From Kiloniellales bacterium (GTDB taxonomy: Bacteria; Pseudomonadota; Alphaproteobacteria; Kiloniellales; JAKSDN01), in assembly GCA_030064845.1 (NCBI GenBank), contig JASJEC010000010.1:1-64000 (forward strand): DNA of 64,000 nucleotides. The letters run 5' to 3'. The first letter of the stretch is position 1; every line of letters starts with the position of its first letter. The position numbers and the translations under genes are program-made. The notes under the pieces were generated by a model, which saw only the letters and a list, made by a program, of their open reading frames with translations, was not told the DNA's origin and made no database searches. Below are positions 59,467-64,000 of the stretch, piece after piece.

Positions 59467-60477
59467 TCAGGACTCGCCGGCCAGCGCCTGCAGCTCCCGG
59501 TGCAGCCCCGCCGGCAGGGCGAGCCCCTCCCGTTCGGCCCGGGCCCGGGCCTCGAGCCGGCGGCTGCCGGGCAGGCGCACGCCGTCCTGGGCGAGCATTG
59601 CGGCGAGCAGGGTCTCCAGGCGTTCGGCGAAGCCGCCTCCTGAGAAGGCGGCGGGATCGAAGGCCAGCAGGAACTGGCCGACCCCGGGCGGCGGTCCCTC
59701 GGCGGAGAAGAATGACGAGGCCTCGAAGCCCAGGTTCGCGCCGGTAAGCGCCGCCGCCAGGACCTCGACCATGACGGCCAGCGCCGCGCCCTTGGCCTCG
59801 CCCAGGGGCACCATGGTGCCCGCCATGGCCGCCTCGGCGTCGGTCGTCGGCCGGCCTTCTGCATCGAGCGCCCAGCCCTCGGGGATCGGCTTGCCTTCCT
59901 TGGCCGCCACCATGATCTTACCGCGCGCGACCTTGCTCATGCTGAGATCGATGACCAGCGGCGCGGCGCCGGTCCTGGGCGCGGCGAAGGCGATGGGATT
60001 GGTGCCGAAGATGCCGTCACGGCCGCCCCAGGGCGCGATCGCCTTGGGCGAATTGCCGAACACGAGCCCGATCAGGCCCTTCCCGGCCAGCGCCTCGACG
60101 TGATAGCCGGCCTGGCCGAAATGGTGCGAGCGGGTGACCGCCGCCGCGGCGACCGCCGAGCGCGGGGCGAGCGCGCCGAGCTCCTCGATCGCCAACTCGA
60201 GGGCGGGATAGGCGAAGCCGTGGCCGGCGTCGATCCGCAGGCCCGCCGCGCCGACCCGCGCGCAGGTCGGCACCGCACCGCCGTCGACCTTGCCCGAGGC
60301 CGCCTGAGCGGCATAGGACGGCAGGCGCGAGGCGCCGTGGCCCTTCTTGCCGTCGATCTCGGCAGCGACCAGGGCGCGCGTCACGGCCGCGGCATTGGCC
60401 GCCGAGACGCCGTGGCGGGTCAGAATCCGGACGCCCAGGTCCTCCAGCGCCGGGACCGAGAGCCGGACCTCGGTCAC
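59467..60477 (-). CDS. Ldh family (malate/L-lactate type) oxidoreductase, ComC-like
   Basis: A 336-residue NAD(P)-dependent dehydrogenase starting at GTG 60477, overlapping the previous stop (GTGA). Family features: GHGASRLPSY, AAAAVTRSHHFGQAGYHVEA with catalytic His, IFGTNPIAFAAPR and LVIDLSMSKVARGKI. ComC ((R)-sulfolactate dehydrogenase) belongs to this family; ureidoglycolate or malate dehydrogenases are alternatives. Overlap with a PGDH-type dehydrogenase recalls slcC-comC pairs that racemise sulfolactate. Confidence 0.85.
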   Translation of the reverse strand: MTEVRLSVPALEDLGVRILTRHGVSAANAAAVTRALVAAEIDGKKGHGASRLPSYAAQAASGKVDGGAVPTCARVGAAGLRIDAGHGFAYPALELAIEELGALAPRSAVAAAAVTRSHHFGQAGYHVEALAGKGLIGLVFGNSPKAIAPWGGRDGIFGTNPIAFAAPRTGAAPLVIDLSMSKVARGKIMVAAKEGKPIPEGWALDAEGRPTTDAEAAMAGTMVPLGEAKGAALAVMVEVLAAALTGANLGFEASSFFSAEGPPPGVGQFLLAFDPAAFSGGGFAERLETLLAAMLAQDGVRLPGSRRLEARARAEREGLALPAGLHRELQALAGES

Positions 60478-61406
60478 GGTTTCGGCTCCAGCACCGCCCG
60501 GACCTTGTCGGCGACCAGGCGCGCGACCCGCGCGTTCGACTCTTCGGTCAGTCCGGCAATATGCGGGGTTAGCAGCAGGTTCGGCACCGCCGCGAAGCGG
60601 CCCCCGGTCTCGCCATCGAGCGGCTCGGCCTCGAAGACGTCGAGGGCCGCGGCCGCGAGCCGTCCGGCCCGGAGCGCCGAGACCAGGGCCGCCTCGTCGA
60701 CGATCCCACCGCGCGCCGTGTTGATCAGCACGGCCGAGGGCTTCATCCGCTCGATCTGGGCGGCCCCGATCAATCCACGGGTCGCCGCGGTCAGCGGGAC
60801 GTGAAGCGATACCGCGTCGCTGCGCGCGAGCAGCGTCTCGAGGGACGCCGCCTCCGCCAGGGACCATGCCGGATCCCCAGGCGCCAGCTGCGGGTCGCAA
60901 GCGAGCACCGTCATGCCCAGGGCTCTGGCGCGCCGGGCGACCTCCTGGCCGATTGCGCCGAAGCCGACCAATCCGAGGGCCTTGCCGGCCGCCTCGCGGC
61001 CGACCGAGGCTTCCCGAGGCCAGTCGCCGGCGACCACCGCCGGCGTCGCCCCGAAAGCGCCGCGCAGCAGCAGCAGGGCGGCGGCGATCACATACTCGGC
61101 GACGGCCGCGGCGTTCGCCCCGGTCGCCGGGCAGACCGCGATGCCCCGCGCCGCACAGGCCGCCACGTCGATGTTGTCGAGGCCGACGCCGAGGCGGCCG
61201 ACCGCCTCCAGCCGGGGCGCGGCCGACAGCAGCGCGGCGTCGACCTGCGTCCGGTTGCGCACGATCAACGCCCGGGCCGGACCGGCCGCCTCCTTCAGCG
61301 CCGCCCGGCTCGTCGCCAGTTTCGGGTCGTAGTGCAGCGAGAAATCGCTGGCCAGGGTATCGACGGCGGCGCGGTCCATGAACTCGGTGATCACGATCTC
61401 GGGCAC
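60474..61406 (-). CDS. D-isomer-type 2-hydroxyacid dehydrogenase, SlcC-like
   Basis: The 310-residue protein starts at GTG 61406 after GGGGTG. Two-domain PGDH-fold: LEAVGRLGVGLDNIDV, cofactor motif KALGLVGFGAIGQEVA, the catalytic Arg in VLINTARGGIVDE, Glu in ALDVFEAEPL and His in LLTPHIAGLTEES. It oxidises a 2-hydroxyacid using NAD(P). SlcC, (S)-sulfolactate dehydrogenase, is of this type; phosphoglycerate dehydrogenase is less likely without an ACT domain. Confidence 0.85.
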   Translation of the reverse strand: MPEIVITEFMDRAAVDTLASDFSLHYDPKLATSRAALKEAAGPARALIVRNRTQVDAALLSAAPRLEAVGRLGVGLDNIDVAACAARGIAVCPATGANAAAVAEYVIAAALLLLRGAFGATPAVVAGDWPREASVGREAAGKALGLVGFGAIGQEVARRARALGMTVLACDPQLAPGDPAWSLAEAASLETLLARSDAVSLHVPLTAATRGLIGAAQIERMKPSAVLINTARGGIVDEAALVSALRAGRLAAAALDVFEAEPLDGETGGRFAAVPNLLLTPHIAGLTEESNARVARLVADKVRAVLEPKP

Positions 61407-61531
61407 GGCGCACCCCGCCCGGCCGGGCCGATCCCGGTCTTCACGAATCCTTGCCTTGAACTTTTGCGGGAAGTTTGCACGTCTGATCTGCGTCCGTTTT
61501 CGTAAGACCGGAGCAAAAGGGAGTCTACGAA

Positions 61532-62005
61532 ATGACAACAGCACTTCGTCTGTTAGCGACGGTCCTGGTCACCCTCGGCCTGTCGGCCCAAGTAGCTCTG
61601 GCAGCGGGCGCCGGCAACAGCTATTCGGCACCCAGCAAGAGCCAAGCCTATCTCGACGCGGCGAAGCTGGTCAAAAGCGAAAAGTACGCCGAGGCCATCC
61701 CTCTGCTGAACAAGGCGGTCGAGGAGAACCCCAAGGACGCGGACGCCTTCAACCTGCTCGGCTTCAGCCACCGCAAGCTCGGCGACTTCGACCGCGCGAT
61801 GGTCAACTATGAGACCGCCTTGAAGCTCGACCCCAACCACGTGGGCGCCAACGAGTACATGGGCGAGCTCCATCTTCAGATGGGCGACGTGGAGAAGGCC
61901 GAGGAGCGCCTCGCCACGCTCAACTGGGCCTGCCTCTTCGGCTGCGAGGAGTACACCGAGCTGAAACAGGCGATCGCCGAATACAAGGCGAAGAACGGCC
62001 AGTGA
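61532..62005 (+). CDS. secreted tetratricopeptide-repeat protein
   Basis: A 157-residue protein with a signal peptide (LLATVLVTLGLSAQVALA) and about two to three TPR motifs: YAEAIPLLNKAVEENPKDADAFNLLGFSHRKLGDFDRAMVNYETALKLDPNHVGANEYMGELHLQ compressed into residues 48-120. A Cys pair (WACLFGCEEY) follows. AAAGGGAG precedes the ATG. It would be a periplasmic scaffold; partner unknown. Confidence 0.82.
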   Translation: MTTALRLLATVLVTLGLSAQVALAAGAGNSYSAPSKSQAYLDAAKLVKSEKYAEAIPLLNKAVEENPKDADAFNLLGFSHRKLGDFDRAMVNYETALKLDPNHVGANEYMGELHLQMGDVEKAEERLATLNWACLFGCEEYTELKQAIAEYKAKNGQ

Positions 62006-62012
62006 CCGTGGC

Positions 62013-62037
62013 GCGGGCGCCGAGCCGCGGCGCCCGC
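62013..62037 (+). terminator. GC-rich hairpin after the TPR gene
   Basis: A perfect 9-bp stem (GCGGGCGCC with GGCGCCCGC) and a 7-nt loop, starting 8 nt after the TPR stop codon. There is no T-tract, so intrinsic termination is uncertain. The rest of the gap to 62212 shows no gene. Confidence 0.45.
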
Positions 62038-62212
62038 CGCACTATCGAGAACCCGCCACCGCAGGACGGAATTCGGCAAGCCGAAGGCTCGCGAAGCCGC
62101 CAAGCTGCCGCCCAGACGCGCGGTCGTTGAGACGTTTACCGTGGGAGGCCGGCACCTGCCAGGCCCGACGGCCGCGAAGACGACGCGGCATTCGAGCCCG
62201 GGAGGGGAGCCC

Positions 62213-63412
62213 ATGGACCTGACGTTCGGCGCCGAGGCCGAGGCCTTTCGAGAGCAAGTCCGGAGCTTCATCCGGACCAACCTGCCGGATGCCACCCGCC
62301 GTCAGGTCGCAGAGGAGCGCATGGACCTCCCGGCCGAGGACCAGCGGCTCTGGCACCGCAAGCTCTACGAGCAAGGCTGGGCCTGCCCTTCCTGGCCGGT
62401 CGAGCACGGCGGCACCGGCTGGACCGACCAGCAGCAGTACATCTTCGAGCGGGAGATCGCCCTGGCCGATGCGCCGCGGTTCCTGATCTACGGCGTCCAG
62501 ATGCTCGGCCCGACGATCATCGCCTACGGCACCGAGGCGCAGAAGGAGCGTTTCCTGCCCGGCATCCTGACCGGCGACGTCATGTGGTGCCAGGGCTTCT
62601 CCGAGCCCAACGCCGGCTCGGACCTGGCGGCGCTGCAGTGCCGCGCGGAGCGCGACGGCGACGACTACGTCGTCAACGGCAGCAAGATCTGGACCAGCGA
62701 GGGCCACATCTCCGACTGGATGTTCGGCGTGTTCCGAACCGATTCCTCGGGCAAGAAGCAGCACGGCATCACCTTCCTGATGCTCGCCATGAACACGCCC
62801 GGGCTGACCGTGCAGCCGATCCTGACCTTCGACGGCGGCCACGAGGTCAACCAGGTCTTCTTCGACGACGTCCGCGTGCCCGTCGGCAATCGCCTGGGCG
62901 AGGAGGACCAGGGCTGGGCGATCGCCAAGTACCTGCTGGGCCTGGAGCGCTTCGGCACCGCAGAGATCTCGCGCTCGCTGGCGAGCCTGGCCCGGCTCCG
63001 GAAGCTGGCGGCGGAAACGCCGGACGGCGCGGGCACGCTGGCCGACGACGAGGCCTTCATGAGCGAGGTGGCCGAGGCCGAGATCGATCTGCGCGCGCTC
63101 GAGATCACCGAGCAACGCTTCCTCTTCGGGCCCGGCGGGCCCGACGCGCTGGGTCCGGAGGCCTCGATGCTGAAGGTGCGCGGCACCGAGATTCAGCAAC
63201 GGATCCTGGAGCTGACCCTGCAGGCGCTGGGACCCTACGGCCAGCTCCTGGTCGAGGAGGAGCCGAGCGAAGGCCGCAACGAGCCGACGCCGGTGCCCGA
63301 GGCGGCGCGCCACGCGGCCCGCGCCTACTTCAACTACCGCAAGACCTCGATCTACTCGGGCTCCAACGAGATCCAGAAGAACATCATCGCCAAGGCGGTG
63401 CTGGGGCTCTAG
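62213..63412 (+). CDS. acyl-CoA dehydrogenase
   Basis: The 399-residue flavoenzyme starts at ATG 62213 behind GGGAGGGGAG. Signature segments: CQGFSEPNAGSDLAAL, VNGSKIWTSEGHISDWMF, GNRLGEEDQGW and the C-terminal RKTSIYSGSNEIQKNIIAKAVLGL, where the usual Glu of the YxGxxEIQ region is displaced. It oxidises an acyl-CoA and passes electrons to ETF. A second dehydrogenase starts 29 nt downstream, an arrangement seen in large/small-subunit pairs such as PimC/PimD. The substrate is unknown. Confidence 0.9.
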   Translation: MDLTFGAEAEAFREQVRSFIRTNLPDATRRQVAEERMDLPAEDQRLWHRKLYEQGWACPSWPVEHGGTGWTDQQQYIFEREIALADAPRFLIYGVQMLGPTIIAYGTEAQKERFLPGILTGDVMWCQGFSEPNAGSDLAALQCRAERDGDDYVVNGSKIWTSEGHISDWMFGVFRTDSSGKKQHGITFLMLAMNTPGLTVQPILTFDGGHEVNQVFFDDVRVPVGNRLGEEDQGWAIAKYLLGLERFGTAEISRSLASLARLRKLAAETPDGAGTLADDEAFMSEVAEAEIDLRALEITEQRFLFGPGGPDALGPEASMLKVRGTEIQQRILELTLQALGPYGQLLVEEEPSEGRNEPTPVPEAARHAARAYFNYRKTSIYSGSNEIQKNIIAKAVLGL

Positions 63413-63441
63413 CCGAGGGTTCCGGGGGGAGAATCGGGGCG

Positions 63442-64000
63442 ATGGACTTCACCTTGAGCGAGGAGCAGGAGATCTTCCGCGAGAGCATCACGCGCTTTCT
63501 CGCGGACGAATACGCCTTCGACAAACGCCAGAAGATCGTCGCCGCGGATCCGGGATTCCACGAGGCGCATTGGCAGAGCTTCGCCGAGCTCGGCTGGCTG
63601 GCGGCGGCGCTGCCCGAGGCCTACGGCGGCCTCGACGGCTCGCCGCTGGAGACCATGGTGGTCATGGAGCAGTTCGGCCGCGGCCTGCTGATGACCCCCT
63701 ACTTCGCGACCGTCGTGCTCGGCGCTTCCCTGTTGGTCAAAGGCGGCAGCGAAAGCCAGAAGGAAGCGATACTACCGGCCGTCGCCGAAGGCAGGCTCAA
63801 GCTGGCCTTCGGCCACAGTGAATCCGGCGGACGCTTCGACCTGAACGATGTCGCGACCACGGCGAAGATGCAGGGCGGCGGCAGCTATGTCCTGAACGGC
63901 AAGAAGTCTGTCGTGCTCTACGGCTCCGCCGCGCACAAGATAATCGTCTCGGCCCGTACCGGGGGCGAGCGGCGGGATGCGGAAGGCATCTCGCTCTTCC
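63442..64000 (+). CDS. acyl-CoA dehydrogenase (partial, runs off the window)
   Basis: Open from ATG 63442 to the window end, 186 residues visible. It starts MDFTLSEEQEIFRESITRFLADEY; the N-terminal acyl-CoA dehydrogenase domain with WLAAALPEAYGGLDGSPLE and FGHSESGGRFD (substrate/FAD region) is clear. Partner of the preceding dehydrogenase is likely. A ribosome site GGGGGGAGAA is 11 nt upstream. Confidence 0.88.
   Translation, partial: MDFTLSEEQEIFRESITRFLADEYAFDKRQKIVAADPGFHEAHWQSFAELGWLAAALPEAYGGLDGSPLETMVVMEQFGRGLLMTPYFATVVLGASLLVKGGSESQKEAILPAVAEGRLKLAFGHSESGGRFDLNDVATTAKMQGGGSYVLNGKKSVVLYGSAAHKIIVSARTGGERRDAEGISLF

Noticed and set aside
1-64000. CRISPR arrays, tRNA or rRNA genes, prophage or IS transposase genes
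   Set aside because: None recognised by eye; the only repeats are the palindromic families described. Short tRNA genes could still be missed without a covariance-model scan.

Overview
The window is GC-rich, densely packed DNA from an alphaproteobacterium, most likely a Rhodospirillales/Kiloniellales-type lineage. The evidence is the gene content and order: ftsE-ftsX-ydcF-plsC, a HIG1-like gene followed by pduO-etfBA-hbd, DUF2125 and DUF4175/TIGR02302 proteins, CpdR, PhaR, a class II ribonucleotide reductase and the ethylmalonyl-CoA pathway. No rRNA, tRNA, CRISPR array, phage or insertion-sequence transposase was recognised.

Layout. 1-9000: end of crotonyl-CoA carboxylase/reductase and methylsuccinyl-CoA dehydrogenase (ethylmalonyl-CoA pathway), separated by a lower-GC gene with a possible nuclease fold. 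Then come an OsmC protein, a secreted barnase with its barstar, cobalamin adenosyltransferase, ETF and 3-hydroxybutyryl-CoA dehydrogenase. 9100-20000: tlpA/argH-lptM-lysA, a large DUF4175 protein, cpdR, a zinc-ribbon protein and ftsEX-ydcF-plsC. 20000-29300: AdoCbl-dependent ribonucleotide reductase, ChaC, hisC and a TyrA-type dehydrogenase, a methyltransferase, GST, Nudix and a small outer-membrane protein. 29500-34200: polyhydroxyalkanoate genes phaB, phaA, phaC, phaE-like and phaR. 34100-40000: an EAL-type c-di-GMP protein, AT-rich spacers, an XRE regulator and a Tad-type TadE/TadE/TadG operon.

40000-55700 holds the most interesting system, an aryl-polyene (xanthomonadin/flexirubin-like) pigment cluster. 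An eleven-gene minus-strand operon encodes ACP, COG4648 membrane protein, aryl-AMP ligase, dehydratase, LpxL-like acyltransferase, LolA-like protein, MMPL exporter, ketosynthase, chain-length factor, second dehydratase and ketoreductase. It is flanked by a XanB2/FkbO-type chorismatase, a family 2 glycosyltransferase and a divergent FAD-dependent halogenase with the WxWxIP motif. Together these could make a hydroxybenzoate starter from chorismate, extend it to a polyene, halogenate it, attach sugar or acyl groups and export it to the outer membrane.

55800-64000: a CocE/NonD hydrolase, an M81 (MlrC) metallopeptidase, an overlapping pair of 2-hydroxyacid dehydrogenases resembling the SlcC/ComC sulfolactate racemisation pair, a TPR protein and two acyl-CoA dehydrogenases (the second cut by the window end).

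A family of about 64-65 bp palindromic elements with TAGAGC ends is scattered through the window. In four cases the stop codon of a neighbouring gene is the TAG or TAA at the end of an element.
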